Of a DNA stretch of 64,000 nucleotides, positions 50,101-59,984 are shown one piece after another (within the stretch, counting starts at the first letter, position 1; every line of letters begins with the position of its first letter). Position numbers and translations under genes: made by a program. The DNA is from Desulfomonile tiedjei (GTDB lineage Bacteria; Desulfobacterota; Desulfomonilia; Desulfomonilales; Desulfomonilaceae). The notes under the pieces were generated by a model, which saw only the letters and a program-made list of their open reading frames with translations, did not search any database and was not told the origin of the DNA. The stretch lies in assembly GCA_016218715.1 (NCBI GenBank), contig JACRDG010000120.1, positions 89,626-153,625 of the forward strand. The letters run 5' to 3'.

Positions 50101-52986
50101 GTCTCCCGTAGCCGCACAGAGGATGAGACCGTACCCCGCATAGGCGAAGACCGATTCCGGGGCATTTCCGTATCTGACCGAAAGGCGAACCATTCTAAGT
50201 ACCATCAGGGGAAAGAGCATCGGCACCGCAGTATAGGCCGCTGAGGTCACCGCCCAGAGGATCCGCATGATCGCGAGCTTCTGCGGATCGGCCATGAGCG
50301 GAAGGTGTTCCAGTGTCTGCACGCGCTTTCTTGTGAGGAGGAGCCTGGTTCGAACGAATTCTGCCAGCACATGCCATTTGCTCGGCGCAGGCGGAAATTT
50401 CTCTCCCAGCAGCTCCAGGATGGGTAACGCGGTCTCCACCGCGCCGAGTCGGTTGTTCAGAGCTATGCAGGCTTGGATTCGCACTTCGTACGCCTTGACT
50501 TTGTCCAGGATGGTTCGCGCCCTTTCCATTACAACCTGCGCCAATTCCTCCATCTCTTCGAACGCGGCATTCAGGCACGCTGTCTGTGCCGCTTCAAGGT
50601 ACAACGCCAAGGTCAGATCGTACTGCCGCTCCCATCCGTCCGCGCCGACCAGAGCGATCCCGGCTCTCAGGTAATTCATCGCAGGTTCGTACGCTACGGA
50701 CGATTTGGCTTTCTTGCCCGCGGTGAGATTCAGATGCGCCAGCTCGTCTCGATCCTCCTGAGACCGAAGGAGATCCGTGCCGATATTGAGGTGGTTGACA
50801 ATGTCGAACACCCTGTCTTCCTGCAGGGCCGAGGGAGTTTTGCTCAGCAGGAGGCGACCCACTCGCAGGTGAACCGCCGGCCTCTCCGATTCGGGGATGA
50901 GCGAGTACGCAGCTTGTTGAATGCGATCGTGGGAAAACCGGTAGTCGCAGGCAATGTGTTCCACGAACTCCGGTAGATCTGCCTCGACGCCTCTCCAGGC
51001 GCGGCCGCCAGGAACCAAGAGACCCGTGGAAACGGGCTCCGCTAGAGCGGCTGCAGTTCGTTCCAGCAAATCCTCGTGGACGATGGCCAATGTGTCGAGG
51101 TCAAAACGATTGCCCATGCACGCGGCGAGCTTGAGCAACTGCTGACTGATGGGCTGAAGCTTCTGAATACGACCGGCCATGAATTCGACCACATTCTCGG
51201 TCACCCCTTGAGCCTGAATCTCCCGCAGGTCCCAGGTCCATCGGCCGGCTCCCGCGTCGAACCCCACCAGCCTTTCCGAGTGGAGAGATTTGAAGAACTC
51301 GTTGATGAAGAAAGGGTTGCCCGCGGTCTTCTGGTGGACCAGTGCTGCAAGAGCCCTGCTGTCGCTATCTTCGCGGTGTAATGTGTCCTGAACGAGATAG
51401 GTGACCTGTTGGAGATCCAGCGGTCCGAGCGCGATCTCGCTCATCGTTGCTCCCTCTTCGGCCGCAGCATCAAGGGTCAGGAGTAGCGGGTGAGCAGCAT
51501 CGACCTCGTTGTCGCGATACGCGCCGATGAAGAAGAGGTAACGGGTCTCTTCGTCGGCCATCACCGATCGCAGCAGCCTCAGAGATGCAGAATCGGCCCA
51601 TTGAAGGTCGTCCAGGAATACCACCAGCGGATGTTCCGGCCGGCAGAACACCCGTATGAAATCCCGAACCACACGCTTGAGTCGATTCTGATGGTCAACC
51701 GGTCTCAGATCCGGTACCGGCGGCTGAGGGCCGATAATCAGCTCCAGTTCCGGGATCGTGTCCATAACGAGCTTACCGTGCGGTCCCACCGCGGAGAGTA
51801 TCCTCTCACGCCAGGCGGCCAGGTCCGCCTCTTTTCCCGTGAGAAGTTGACGGGCGAGGTCCCGGAAAGCCTTGCTGAAAGCAGCATAGGGAATATTTCG
51901 GTGAAACCGTTCGAATTTTCCTGCGATGAAACAGCCTCGATGGCCGGTTATAGGCTTGTACAGCTCCCTTACCAGCGACGTCTTCCCGATTCCCGGCGGA
52001 CCCGAGACGAGCATCAATTCCTTCCCGCCGCTGCCGACCCTCTCGAAGGCTTGCTTGAGGAGGTCGCACTCCGCCGCGCGACCGTAGAGCCTCTGAGGGA
52101 TTTGGAATTTGTCGGGAATGTCTTTTTGCCCCAACACAAAGGGCTTGATTTCCCCGTGGGCCTCGAAACGCGCGAGACACCCTTCCAGGTCCGCGGCGAT
52201 CCCCCATGCACTTTGATACCGGTCCTCCGCGTTTTTTGACAGGAGCTTCATCACGATATTGGAGACCGCCTCCGGAACAGCCGGGTCGATGGCGTGGGGC
52301 GGTTCCGGAAGTCTGGCGATGTGGCAATGAATTAATTCGAGCGTATCGGCCGTCTCGAAAGGGAGCCTCCCCGTGAGCAACTCGTAGAGGGTCGCCCCAT
52401 ACGAATAGAAATCAGTGCGATAATCGATCGACCGATTCATGCGGCCGGTCTGCTCGGGAGCCATGTAAGCCAGAGTCCCTTCCAACACGTCCGGATTCCT
52501 GAGGCCCGTGCTCTCTACCGCAAGACTAGTCGCTATACCGAAATCGATAATCTTGAGCTGCTCGGTCAAAGAATTCCACACGATATTGGACGGATTGATA
52601 TCCTTGTGCGTCACGTTGGACGCGTGAATGTCACCGAGAATGCGGGCTGTCCGGATAGCGATGGAGAGCAGCTCCTTCAGGCCGAATCTCCCGGATTCCG
52701 CCACTATCTCCAGAGAATCGGCTCCGAAGTCCTCCAGGACCATCATGAGGGTATTCTGATACCTCTCCAGTCCGTACGTCCGGATCACCCCTGGTACCGG
52801 CTCAAGGCGAGAGGTGATGTGATATTCGTGCTTATATCGGACGATCTTGTCAGGAGACGGGTAATCCTCATTCAGAATCTTGAGTATAACGGGCCGACCA
52901 TTGTCGTTGCGACGCGCCCGGACGACCACGGATCCGGAGCTCTCGCAGATGGTCTTCAGCGTTTGATATCCGGGAACGGTAATCAT
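47101..52986 (-). CDS. Giant Ser/Thr kinase-ATPase-GAF-histidine kinase protein with degenerate GGDEF end
   Basis: 1961 residues from ATG 52986. Order: eukaryotic-type Ser/Thr kinase at about 8-265 (catalytic loop '[13 protein letters not shown]', 'IIDFGIATS', 'APEQTGRMN'); AAA ATPase with Walker A '[15 protein letters not shown]' and Walker B '[12 protein letters not shown]'; a long helical, TPR-like middle; GAF near '[13 protein letters not shown]'; histidine kinase with H box '[18 protein letters not shown]', N box '[10 protein letters not shown]' and G boxes 'VKDTGVGL' and 'GTGLGLALT'; and a C-terminal GGDEF-like domain in which the signature is '[13 protein letters not shown]', so it should not make c-di-GMP. 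Such dual Ser/Thr-His kinases are known in cyanobacteria and deltaproteobacteria. It is cytoplasmic and its partner is unknown. Confidence 0.93.
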   Translation of the reverse strand: MITVPGYQTLKTICESSGSVVVRARRNDNGRPVILKILNEDYPSPDKIVRYKHEYHITSRLEPVPGVIRTYGLERYQNTLMMVLEDFGADSLEIVAESGRFGLKELLSIAIRTARILGDIHASNVTHKDINPSNIVWNSLTEQLKIIDFGIATSLAVESTGLRNPDVLEGTLAYMAPEQTGRMNRSIDYRTDFYSYGATLYELLTGRLPFETADTLELIHCHIARLPEPPHAIDPAVPEAVSNIVMKLLSKNAEDRYQSAWGIAADLEGCLARFEAHGEIKPFVLGQKDIPDKFQIPQRLYGRAAECDLLKQAFERVGSGGKELMLVSGPPGIGKTSLVRELYKPITGHRGCFIAGKFERFHRNIPYAAFSKAFRDLARQLLTGKEADLAAWRERILSAVGPHGKLVMDTIPELELIIGPQPPVPDLRPVDHQNRLKRVVRDFIRVFCRPEHPLVVFLDDLQWADSASLRLLRSVMADEETRYLFFIGAYRDNEVDAAHPLLLTLDAAAEEGATMSEIALGPLDLQQVTYLVQDTLHREDSDSRALAALVHQKTAGNPFFINEFFKSLHSERLVGFDAGAGRWTWDLREIQAQGVTENVVEFMAGRIQKLQPISQQLLKLAACMGNRFDLDTLAIVHEDLLERTAAALAEPVSTGLLVPGGRAWRGVEADLPEFVEHIACDYRFSHDRIQQAAYSLIPESERPAVHLRVGRLLLSKTPSALQEDRVFDIVNHLNIGTDLLRSQEDRDELAHLNLTAGKKAKSSVAYEPAMNYLRAGIALVGADGWERQYDLTLALYLEAAQTACLNAAFEEMEELAQVVMERARTILDKVKAYEVRIQACIALNNRLGAVETALPILELLGEKFPPAPSKWHVLAEFVRTRLLLTRKRVQTLEHLPLMADPQKLAIMRILWAVTSAAYTAVPMLFPLMVLRMVRLSVRYGNAPESVFAYAGYGLILCAATGDINLGYGFGNLAMNLAERTDLKEHRTRVSFIVNSFIRVWKEPLRGGLRPLEDGFQTAMEAGDLEYASLCGAFFCTQGYAAGRELAELDLAMTKYSHAIEKLKQETPRYLLQLYHQGVLNLMGRSERVCRLVGEAYDEEKVLPLLFKANERAIICATHMHKLILCYLFQEHSSAVDNAEIVAEYLDGAQGTVLFPLAAYYDSLARLAMYREVAGHERKFILSRVKANQKRLEKWSLHAPMNYLNKFVLVEAERNRVLGNVLAAEEGYDRAIALAKEHQFMGEEAQANELAARFYLERGNTTVAVAMMLEARYCYLRWGALAKVADLDDRYRNLWSLPSASLGTRARDPRSTPPTTSTGWKAALDLPAVLKASHVLSGEIVLDKLLADLIRIVLENAGAQRGFLILDSDGQLRIEAQGTVDRETVTVLPSIPVEGSHELSTAIVNYVARTRANLVLNDASHAGEFTNDPYVLGNSPKSILCAPLIHQGKLTGILYLENNLTTGAFTEDRLEVLRFLCSQAAISLENARLYERQEDYARTLKQRVEQRTAALEKAKGLAEQANRAKSEFLANMSHELRTPLNAIIGFSEILEDQQFGSLNLDQVKFVGHVLTSGRHLLHLINDVLDLAKVESGKMDLKLSRVRIRDLLASSLTMIKEKALKHNIGVSLRMDGALAGAEIAGDEIKLKQIMYNLLSNATKFTSDGGSIEVNAARDRNGLIVSVKDTGVGLRREDTERIFSAFEQVDSSYARRQEGTGLGLALTRRLVELHGGRIWAESEGLGKGAKFTFIVPLRGIEEAAIETKEAQAENPKNCLSDASPATVGGESASFGRSDPTHDHIRGGWDRVAILDRLATERSRSIREGTSVAVLVAEMDASPAREEEHPRAGDQSFVEAVAQRLVTGVRPYDLIGRHEGGRFLIVLPGCDLESVGQAAERLRVAVEDTPVVTSRGRADITVSVGVAVGEPHRDWTVAAIVEAAAESLTQAQEMGGNRVKVWHGPAGEG

Positions 52987-53597
52987 GGAAAGGTCCTCTC
53001 GCTCCCTTGTGACCCGGAATTCATCATTCGCTCTGCCCCTTTGCTTGTAACCGCCCTGGTGGGAGTTCGTTCGCGAGACGCCGGCGCCTGAGCGGCCTTT
53101 CGGGGGAATTATTGATGCAGTCTCTTCTCATTGCCGCGCGACCAAGACGCGGAACGCCGCGAGCGCCAACGATCGTGCTTGGCGCAACCCCCACTGAGTT
53201 CCGGCGATGTTCGGTGGACCGTACATGCTCTGAGATCGCGGGGCATCGGCCCCGTACGAGAGTTCGAGAGACGCGTGTGTCAGATTTGCCTCTGTCATAA
53301 ATACCAGACCCGTGGGAGTTTTACCACCGCAGAGTTTGAAGCGAAGGAATTCTTGCGACGGTCGGGAGATCCCCATACGACAGAATCTGTTTGGCCGACC
53401 GCGCGACGGTGTGCTACATTTCGCATCATGGGCCGGGTTAGCAGCGATAGGGCTCATCGCTGCCCGGAGCCGCAGCTCCGGCTGGAGCGCCCCCAAAAGT
53501 CCCGCAGACGGGGAAACAAATACCCTTGGCCGCGTCTGTTCACGAGAGAGGTCAAGGAACTCTCTCTGTTGGCGCAGACATCCGTTCGAGGAATTCG
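52987..53597. other. Divergent intergenic region
   Basis: About 610 bp between the giant kinase (minus) and the Cache-type histidine kinase (plus). Overlapping ORFs on both strands lack ribosome sites and family features. Promoters for both genes should lie here, but none could be assigned with confidence. Confidence 0.45.
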
Positions 53598-55328
53598 ATG
53601 GATCTCAGGCAAAATGTGAAGACCAGGTTCCAAGGACTTCTGGAAATTCCGGAGGAAGGGACTTCTCCCGAACGATATCGGGCAATTCGCCGAAACTTCG
53701 TCATCCTGATGCTCCTGGTGACCGTGATCCCTCTCGCGATCATGGCTTTCATCAACTACCATCAGTACCGATCGGCTCTCAAGGACGAGATCGTCAACCC
53801 CTTGCGTGTGCTCGTTAGCAAGACCAAGCACTCTTTTGAGCTATTTTTGGCCAATCGACTGGCCACGGTCAGGTTCGTGGCCCACGCGTATTCGTACGAG
53901 GAACTGGCTGACGAAAAGAATCTGCAGCGGATCTTTCGCGCGTTGCGCCAGGAGTTCCAGGGTTTTGTCGATATCGGCCTCATAGACGCCAACGGGGTGC
54001 AGGTCAGCTATTCCGGACCGTACGACGAGCTGCAGGGAAAGGACTACTCGCAACAAGAGTGGTTTCAGCACGTCAGGGTCGAAGACTTCTACATCAGCGA
54101 CGTGTTCATGGGTTATCGGAGATTCCCCCACATGGTGATCGCGGCCAAGCGCGTCGGCAATGGGGGGCGCACCTTCATTGTCCGCGCGACCATCGATACC
54201 GGGAGGTTTGACGAACTTATCGCGTCCATGAGCCTGGGCGCGTACGGCGACGCCTTTGTCATCAATCGAGCCGGGGTCTTCCAAACCAACTCAAAATTTT
54301 ACGGCAAAGTGCTGGATCAGTGCCCTTTTTGTCCCGTAACGCCGAGTTTTGAACCGAACGTGCTCGAACTGAAAGATCCCGCGGGCCGGGACGTCATGTT
54401 GGCTTACGCCTCGTTCTGGCGATCGGATTTCGTTTTGATGCTCGTGAAGCCGCGGGCCGAGATCCTCAGGGGCTGGTACAGCTTGCAGAGCGAATTGGCC
54501 TTCGTGTTCGTCGCGAGTGTCGCGGTCATCTTCTTTGTCGTCTTCCGGCTCACCAAGATCCTCGTCACGCGGATGCAGCAGAGCGATCAGCGGCGAGAGC
54601 TCGCCCTGCGCCAGATGCAGCACTCCCATAAGCTCTCTTCCGTCGGCCGACTTGCCGCTGGTGTCGCACACGAGATCAACAACCCAATGGCGATCATCAA
54701 TGAAAAGGCAGGCCTGATGAAGGACCTCATCGAATTGACGCCTGACTTTCCCGACAAGGCAAAATTCCTCGGACCGCTGGCGGCTATCGTCAGTGCGGTG
54801 GAGCGGTGCCGTACCATAACCCATCGCCTGCTGGGGTTCGCGAAGAGGATGGATGTGGAAATGGAAATCCTGGACGTCAACGAAGTCCTCCAGGAAACCG
54901 CAGGTTTCCTCGAAAAGGAAGCGCTGCACCGCAATATCAAGTTCCGCTTGCATCTGGAGCCGAATCTGCCCCGGATCGAGTCCGATCGAGGACAGCTCCA
55001 ACAGGTGTTCCTCAACATCCTCAACAACGCCTTTGCTGCCGTGGAAAACGGGGGCATGGTATCGGTGGCGAGCTGGGAGAAAGATATTGACACCGTTGCG
55101 CTCTCGTTTCACGATAATGGTTGTGGAATGTCCGAAGAAACGCTCAGACACATCTTCGAGCCCTTTTTCACCACGAAGAAAGAGGCGGGTACGGGCTTGG
55201 GCTTGTCCATCACATACGGAATCATCAGAAAAATTGGGGGAGACATCAACGTCCAAAGCAAGGAAGGTGAGGGCACTCGATTTACGGTCTATCTGCCAAA
55301 GAAACCCAAACGCGGATCGGGGGAATGA
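53598..55328 (+). CDS. Membrane sensor histidine kinase with periplasmic Cache-type domain
   Basis: 576 residues from ATG 53598 (cgaggaa upstream); the track start at 53526 is too early. A membrane helix at about 35-55 ('FVILMLLVTVIPLAIMAF') and another near 325 ('AFVFVASVAVIFFVVFRL') bracket a ~265-residue periplasmic domain of dCache type ('FVDIGLIDANGVQVSYSGP'). The kinase core has H box 'AAGVAHEINNPMAIIN', N box 'FLNILNNAFAAV', G1 'FHDNGCGM' and G2 'GTGLGLSI'. It should sense an external small molecule and pass phosphate to the receiver encoded immediately downstream. Confidence 0.94.
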   Translation: MDLRQNVKTRFQGLLEIPEEGTSPERYRAIRRNFVILMLLVTVIPLAIMAFINYHQYRSALKDEIVNPLRVLVSKTKHSFELFLANRLATVRFVAHAYSYEELADEKNLQRIFRALRQEFQGFVDIGLIDANGVQVSYSGPYDELQGKDYSQQEWFQHVRVEDFYISDVFMGYRRFPHMVIAAKRVGNGGRTFIVRATIDTGRFDELIASMSLGAYGDAFVINRAGVFQTNSKFYGKVLDQCPFCPVTPSFEPNVLELKDPAGRDVMLAYASFWRSDFVLMLVKPRAEILRGWYSLQSELAFVFVASVAVIFFVVFRLTKILVTRMQQSDQRRELALRQMQHSHKLSSVGRLAAGVAHEINNPMAIINEKAGLMKDLIELTPDFPDKAKFLGPLAAIVSAVERCRTITHRLLGFAKRMDVEMEILDVNEVLQETAGFLEKEALHRNIKFRLHLEPNLPRIESDRGQLQQVFLNILNNAFAAVENGGMVSVASWEKDIDTVALSFHDNGCGMSEETLRHIFEPFFTTKKEAGTGLGLSITYGIIRKIGGDINVQSKEGEGTRFTVYLPKKPKRGSGE

Positions 55329-55329
55329 G

Positions 55330-55716
55330 ATGGAAGACTGGAAGGTGCTCCTGGTGGACGACGAGGAAGATTTCGTCTCGACGCTCGCGGAAAGACTCAA
55401 CCTGAGAGGCATTCCAACCAGCATTGCCACCACCGGAGAGGATGCCTTGCGGCTTGTGGCGGCAGATGCACCTCAGATCGTGGTGCTGGATGTCATGATG
55501 CCCGGCATGAGCGGCCTGGAGGTGCTCCAACGTCTTCGAGCCGATTTTCCCCAGATCCCTGTGCTTCTCCTGAGCGGCATCGGTTCCACCCAGGATACCG
55601 AGCTGGGAATGCGCCTTGGTGCAGTCGATTTTCTGATGAAGCCCCTGCAGATCGAACAGTTGATCGGAAAAATGAGCGCGGCCGTGACAAAGGCACCCGG
55701 AGGCGTCCGTGAATAA
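55330..55716 (+). CDS. Single-domain response regulator
   Basis: 128 residues from ATG 55330, which overlaps the end of the kinase gene region by one base after its stop; the track's long ORF from 54853 is out-of-frame readthrough. Acidic pair in 'VLLVDDEEDFVST', acceptor Asp in 'QIVVLDVMMPGM', Ser in 'VLLLSGIGST' and Lys in 'FLMKPLQIE' are all present. There is no output domain. It sits between a full histidine kinase and a ChpT-like protein, the arrangement of a phosphorelay. Confidence 0.92.
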   Translation: MEDWKVLLVDDEEDFVSTLAERLNLRGIPTSIATTGEDALRLVAADAPQIVVLDVMMPGMSGLEVLQRLRADFPQIPVLLLSGIGSTQDTELGMRLGAVDFLMKPLQIEQLIGKMSAAVTKAPGGVRE

Positions 55717-56356
55717 ATCAACCGCGGAAGAAGCAGCTTTCATGGGGAGAATAACCGCAGGCGTAACCCATGAAATGAAAAACGTTCTCGCCATAATCAA
55801 GGAATCGGCCGGCCTGATGGAGGACATCCTCGCGCTGTCCAAGGACCGGGATGCGCCCGAAAGCGAGAGGTTCACGCGTGTGATTTCCAACATTAAACAG
55901 CAGGTCGAACGCGGGGTCGATCTGGCCACAAGACTCAACGCGTTTGCCCATTCCCCTGACACGCGTCCTGCGGAGGTCGATCTCAATATCTTGCTGGATC
56001 AAGTGACGCGTCTGTCACAGCGGTTTGCTCGTCTCAAGAGAGTCACCCTCAGCATTACACCTCAGCCTGAGCCGGTAACGCTTCTTAGTGACCCGTTGAG
56101 ACTGCAAATGCTCTTTGTGGACTGCATCGACCGGCTTCTGAAGATGGTCCCCGCCGGGATTACCATTCACATGGAGCCTGTGAAGCTGGGGAGCGGTCAG
56201 GTCAGGGTGACCTTCTTGTCCGAGGGCGCCCAACAGACCCCGGCCCAGCCGACCCTTGCCGACGGCTTGGAGGAGTTGCTCGCGTCCGCCGAGGGCTTGA
56301 AGGGCACCATCGAGCTTGGGGAGCCCCCCGTCTGGCTCACGGTCGTCTTCGCCTGA
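55709..56356 (+). CDS. Histidine-kinase-like protein with degenerate ATPase domain (possible phosphotransferase)
   Basis: 215 residues from GTG 55709, with ggaggc upstream and an 8-bp overlap with the receiver gene. The dimerisation box is well kept ('RITAGVTHEMKNVLAII'), so a phosphorylatable His is present. The second half aligns in layout with a kinase ATPase domain ('DPLRLQMLFVDCIDRLLKM') but has no N-box Asn and no G1/G2 glycine boxes, so it should not bind ATP. This is the design of ChpT-type phosphotransferases, which shuttle phosphate between receivers. Receivers are encoded on both sides of it. Confidence 0.8.
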   Translation: MNKSTAEEAAFMGRITAGVTHEMKNVLAIIKESAGLMEDILALSKDRDAPESERFTRVISNIKQQVERGVDLATRLNAFAHSPDTRPAEVDLNILLDQVTRLSQRFARLKRVTLSITPQPEPVTLLSDPLRLQMLFVDCIDRLLKMVPAGITIHMEPVKLGSGQVRVTFLSEGAQQTPAQPTLADGLEELLASAEGLKGTIELGEPPVWLTVVFA

Positions 56357-56397
56357 AGCTCGTGCTTCCGCATCAGGGAAGGCTCTGTTCGGCAAAA

Positions 56398-56415
56398 GGG
56401 AGCTGACACGCTCCC
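56398..56415 (+). terminator. Hairpin after the phosphorelay genes
   Basis: A perfect 6-bp stem (gggagc / gctccc) with a 6-nt loop, about 40 bp after the stop at 56356. It is followed by only two T's, so it is a weak or factor-dependent terminator at best. Confidence 0.4.
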
Positions 56416-56593
56416 TTGCAGCACTTTCCGCGGATGATGTTTTCCTCCCAGTTCGTAACGGAAGGGCTCCTTGAGCACGCGAGATTTTGTTGCATTTTGT
56501 AGCGGACTGTACCATAATCAAGAAGGACAGCTTCGCACTGTAGAAAATTCCTCTTCCCTCGGGTAGCGAATAAATCAGGAGAGGAGCTGGAAA

Positions 56594-56953
56594 ATGGCCA
56601 CGATAACGGAAAGGCTCCAACGATGGTTTGCTGCGGTCGCCTTCGCTGAGGCAGGCGAGCGCGAGACAGCGCTGGAAATGATCGGCGTACCCGCCGCAGT
56701 AGCGAAAAACCCAGTGGGGGTCATGCAAACGCTGAGCACGTCGTTTGCCGCGGCAGCCTTCGCGGAAGCGAATTGTCACGACATGGCAGCAGAGATCCTC
56801 GGCAGCAAACGGAAAAACAAGACATTCCTTGAAACCCTGGGCTTGACGGGTGTCCGAATCTGGTACGGGGTCGCCCCGGCGGCGGAACCCTCATTTTTCG
56901 AGATGGTGGGTCTCAGGGGAGTGAAGACACGACTGGTGGTTGCCTCTCTGTGA
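56594..56953 (+). CDS. Small hypothetical protein with duplicated 'FAE' motif
   Basis: 119 residues from ATG 56594, with ggagaggagctgg upstream. It contains two copies of a ~20-residue helical motif, 'FAAVAFAEAGERETALEMI' and 'FAAAAFAEANCHDMAAEIL'. A third relative, 'MVAASFAEEGEFQTAQEIM', ends the receiver protein encoded at 57288-57746. The C-terminal half is unremarkable. The shared motif and its place inside the phosphorelay cluster suggest it is a partner of that receiver. Family not recognised. Confidence 0.75.
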   Translation: MATITERLQRWFAAVAFAEAGERETALEMIGVPAAVAKNPVGVMQTLSTSFAAAAFAEANCHDMAAEILGSKRKNKTFLETLGLTGVRIWYGVAPAAEPSFFEMVGLRGVKTRLVVASL

Positions 56954-57287
56954 CCTGGGAGGGCCGCGACGAGAGAGATCCGGCCGCGACGGGCAAGACG
57001 TGCAACCGGTTGGGAAACAGGAACCCGTAGCGGCAAAGCTTGGTGTAGACAGTTTCAAAATCCGGGGCTGTTGAAGGTCCATCGAGGACAATCGACGCGC
57101 GAAAAGTCCGATGGACCTGCAGGACCTCCCGGGACTCATTGCCACTCTCGACATAAGAAACTCTTGGGCACCCCATGAGGAAATGATTGGCCTCGTGCCG
57201 CGCTCCGCGGCGTGCCACCTGGCCTCAACACGTCGCCGGACCCCTTGAAGGCCGATCCATGGCCTGAGTCGATACTGGAGGAATGAA
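56954..57287. other. Leader region with a 10-bp inverted repeat
   Basis: 334 bp before the receiver gene. It holds the arms aggtccatcg (57075-57084) and cgatggacct (57109-57118), a perfect 10-bp stem with a 24-nt loop, about 170 bp upstream of the start codon. It could be an RNA structure or an operator. Otherwise nothing is seen. Confidence 0.4.
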
Positions 57288-57746
57288 ATGAAGGAGTTCA
57301 AAGTACTTATGGTGGACGACGAGGAGGACTTCGTCAAGACCCTCGCCGAACGAATGAAGATGCGTGATCTCGACTCCGACGTGGCTCTGAACGGAGAGCA
57401 AGCCCTCCAGCTTGTTGAAGATCAAATTCCCGACGTTATGGTCCTCGACCTGAAGATGCCCGGGATTGACGGGATGGAGGTGCTGCGGCGGGTCCGCAAG
57501 GCTTATCCTCAGGTACAGGTGGTCATCTTGACCGGCCATGGGTCAGAGAAGGATGAGGCTGAAGCCAAGCGGCTCGGGGCGTTCGCCTATCTCCAGAAAC
57601 CTGTGGACATCGAGAAGCTGATCGTTACCCTGAAGAACGCATACAAGCAGAAACTGGAAAATGCCATGGTCGCCGCATCTTTTGCTGAAGAGGGCGAGTT
57701 CCAGACGGCCCAGGAAATCATGGACAAGGACAAGAAGGGCAAATAA
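57288..57746 (+). CDS. Response regulator with C-terminal 'FAE' helix motif
   Basis: 152 residues from ATG 57288 (tggaggaatgaa upstream). The receiver is intact: 'VLMVDDEEDFVKT', acceptor in 'DVMVLDLKMPGI', Thr in 'VVILTGHGS' and Lys in 'YLQKPVDIE'. The extra ~30 residues carry 'MVAASFAEEGEFQTAQEIM', the motif duplicated in the 56594 protein. There is no DNA-binding domain. It is followed after 18 bp by another receiver gene. Confidence 0.93.
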   Translation: MKEFKVLMVDDEEDFVKTLAERMKMRDLDSDVALNGEQALQLVEDQIPDVMVLDLKMPGIDGMEVLRRVRKAYPQVQVVILTGHGSEKDEAEAKRLGAFAYLQKPVDIEKLIVTLKNAYKQKLENAMVAASFAEEGEFQTAQEIMDKDKKGK

Positions 57747-57764
57747 GGACGGGGCAAGTCCTTC

Positions 57765-58193
57765 ATGAACGTGAAAGTGCTGCTCGTGGACGATGAAGAG
57801 CTGTTCACGGACACCTTGGCCTCACGTCTGAAGCTGCGTGGTTTCAACGTTCAAATAGCTCTCAGCGGAGACGAGGGTATCGCAAAGCTCAAGGAATTCG
57901 GAGCAGACTTCGTGGTTCTCGATGTCCTCATGCCTGGGAAGAACGGCATCGAAACCCTGCAGGAAGTGAAAGAGATCAGTCCTCTTGCCGAGGTGATAAT
58001 GATTACGGGCCATGGGACGATAGATACGGCCATTGATTGGCTGAGGCTCGGGGCATACGATTACCTTTTGAAACCAAGTGAAACAGATGCCCTCGTGGGA
58101 AAGATCCTGAGGGCTTACGCACAAAAATGCGAGCAGGAGGAACGAATCCGGCACGCTGAGATCGAGAAGGGGACCGAAGACCGCGAGGGTTGA
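57765..58193 (+). CDS. Single-domain response regulator
   Basis: 142 residues, starting 18 bp after the previous receiver. Receiver residues: 'VLLVDDEELFTDT', acceptor in 'DFVVLDVLMPGK', Thr in 'VIMITGHGTID' and Lys in 'YLLKPSETD'. A charged helical tail of ~20 residues ('QKCEQEERIRHAEIEKG') replaces an output domain. It is the last of three receivers in the phosphorelay cluster. Confidence 0.92.
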   Translation: MNVKVLLVDDEELFTDTLASRLKLRGFNVQIALSGDEGIAKLKEFGADFVVLDVLMPGKNGIETLQEVKEISPLAEVIMITGHGTIDTAIDWLRLGAYDYLLKPSETDALVGKILRAYAQKCEQEERIRHAEIEKGTEDREG

Positions 58194-58459
58194 GCTGCCG
58201 CGTGGCCTTTTCGGTGGGATCTTCGTGCGGAACGTCGCTTCGACGGCTGCTGTTGTGCTGAGTTCGGTCGTGCCGCAAGGCTCTATGAAGAGCTATTGCC
58301 TTGCGCACCCGTGAAGAGCGGAGGATGTTCTCGGAGCAAGGGTAGTGGTTCGCGTCTCGGAGGCTTTCTTCGTGGCCGGAATGGTCCGGCGGCAGAGATC
58401 GCGACGAGGCAAGCGTTGCATGGGTAGTGAAGTTCGGTAATGGAGGTACAGGGCTGTCA

Positions 58460-59416
58460 ATGACCAAACTGAATAAACTGTGCCTGGCCGCAGGTGTCTG
58501 CCTGCTCCTGTTGACGCTGTGGGCGCAACCCGCTCTGGCGGAAAACGCGGCAGCAGCACCTCAAGCCGGTGATGGCTATCCCTGGTGGGTTTGGCCGCTG
58601 CTGCTTCTCGTAGTCACCTTTGTCATGGGGATTGCCGCTGTTCTGGGGGGCGTGGGTGGTGGTGTCCTCTTCGTGCCCATCATCAGTGGTTTTTTTCCCT
58701 TCCACCTGGATTTCGTCCGCGGATGCGGGCTTCTGGTCGCTCTTTCTGGAGCGCTCGCGGCCGGCCCGGGTCTGCTCAAGCTGAACCTGGCCAGTTTGCG
58801 TCTGGCAATTCCCGTGGCGCTGATTGCCTCTACTTTTTCCATTGTTGGCGCCATGATCGGTCTGGCGCTTCCGACCAACGTGATTCAGATCTCTCTCGGG
58901 GCGACCATATTGGGGATTTGCGCCCTGATGCTGACCGCCAAGAAATCGGAATTCCCGGTAGTGCCTCAGGCCGACAAGCTCTCGTCTGCATTACGCATCT
59001 ACGGTGTGTACCAGGAGGCGAGTACCGGTCAGGTCATTGACTGGAAGATCCACCGGACGCCCCAAGGACTCCTCCTTTTCATCGTCATCGGGGTTATGGC
59101 CGGTATGTTCGGTCTTGGCGCCGGATGGGCTAACGTGCCCGTGCTGAACCTGCTCATGGGCGCTCCTCTGAAGATCAGTGTCGCAACGAGCAAGTTTCTC
59201 CTTTCCATCACCGACACCTCAGCGGCATGGATCTACATGAACAACGGATGCGTGATCCCGCTGATGGTGGTCCCCTCATTGATCGGCATCATGCTGGGTT
59301 CCTTTGTCGGGGTCCGGCTCCTGAAGGTGGCAAAACCTGGGCTGGTCCGCTGGATCGTCATTGGCATGCTCGGCTTTGCCGGGATACGGGCTTTGATGAA
59401 AGGCTTGGGAATCTAG
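58460..59416 (+). CDS. TauE/SafE-family membrane permease
   Basis: 318 residues from ATG 58460 (ggaggt 12 bases upstream); the track's GTG 58427 is the alternative. An N-terminal signal-like helix ('LAAGVCLLLLTLWAQPALA') precedes a short periplasmic stretch and about eight membrane helices. The Gly-rich first repeat 'MGIAAVLGGVGGGVLFVP' and second repeat 'AGMFGLGAGWANVPVLNLL' show the inverted-repeat TauE/SafE fold, known to export sulfite, sulfoacetate or similar anions. A DUF1634 partner follows, a known pairing. In a presumed sulfur-metabolising anaerobe, sulfur-oxyanion transport is plausible. Confidence 0.92.
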   Translation: MTKLNKLCLAAGVCLLLLTLWAQPALAENAAAAPQAGDGYPWWVWPLLLLVVTFVMGIAAVLGGVGGGVLFVPIISGFFPFHLDFVRGCGLLVALSGALAAGPGLLKLNLASLRLAIPVALIASTFSIVGAMIGLALPTNVIQISLGATILGICALMLTAKKSEFPVVPQADKLSSALRIYGVYQEASTGQVIDWKIHRTPQGLLLFIVIGVMAGMFGLGAGWANVPVLNLLMGAPLKISVATSKFLLSITDTSAAWIYMNNGCVIPLMVVPSLIGIMLGSFVGVRLLKVAKPGLVRWIVIGMLGFAGIRALMKGLGI

Positions 59417-59467
59417 TCCCCATGAGTACAGCTTCACAGAAACCGATTAAGAGCGGAGGTTAAGATC

Positions 59468-59896
59468 ATGACGGACAACCCGGGAAGGTCCTTGCAAGCC
59501 GGGCCCGAACAGCTCGCCTATGCCAGAATCCTGGAAAAGGGGATGTACTTCAGCCTGCTTACACTTATTATCATTTATGTAATCTATGTGTCAGGCCTCC
59601 TTTCGCCATACATTCCGTTGCATGAGATCCCCAAGTATTGGACGATGAATGTCCACGACTACCTGCACGACACACATATTCGGGATGGATGGGCGTGGCT
59701 CGGGATGGTGCGATATTCGGATTTTCTCAACTTCATCCCCATTGCCATGTTGGCAGGCGTAACGATCCTTTGTTTCCTGTCCATCGTTCCCATACTCTTG
59801 AAGCAAAACGACAGGCTCTACGCGGGTCTCGCACTCCTGGAGGCGGTTATTCTCGGTGTCGCGGCCAGTGGAATTCTGGGAACCGGAGGACACTGA
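59468..59896 (+). CDS. DUF1634-family membrane protein (TauE partner)
   Basis: 142 residues from ATG 59468 (gcggaggttaag upstream), 51 bp after the permease gene. Three membrane helices: 'YFSLLTLIIIYVIYVSGLL', 'IPIAMLAGVTILCFLSIVPIL' and 'LALLEAVILGVAASGILG'. The size, helix count and position directly after a TauE/SafE gene fit DUF1634, which typically accompanies such permeases and is probably an accessory subunit. Confidence 0.82.
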   Translation: MTDNPGRSLQAGPEQLAYARILEKGMYFSLLTLIIIYVIYVSGLLSPYIPLHEIPKYWTMNVHDYLHDTHIRDGWAWLGMVRYSDFLNFIPIAMLAGVTILCFLSIVPILLKQNDRLYAGLALLEAVILGVAASGILGTGGH

Positions 59897-59984
59897 CCCG
59901 CCTGGTGCGGTCTGCGCACAATTGATGCCTCGGGCGCGAAGTGGAATTTCAACGGTTCCGGCTCGATTTTGGGAGGAGGTCTTG

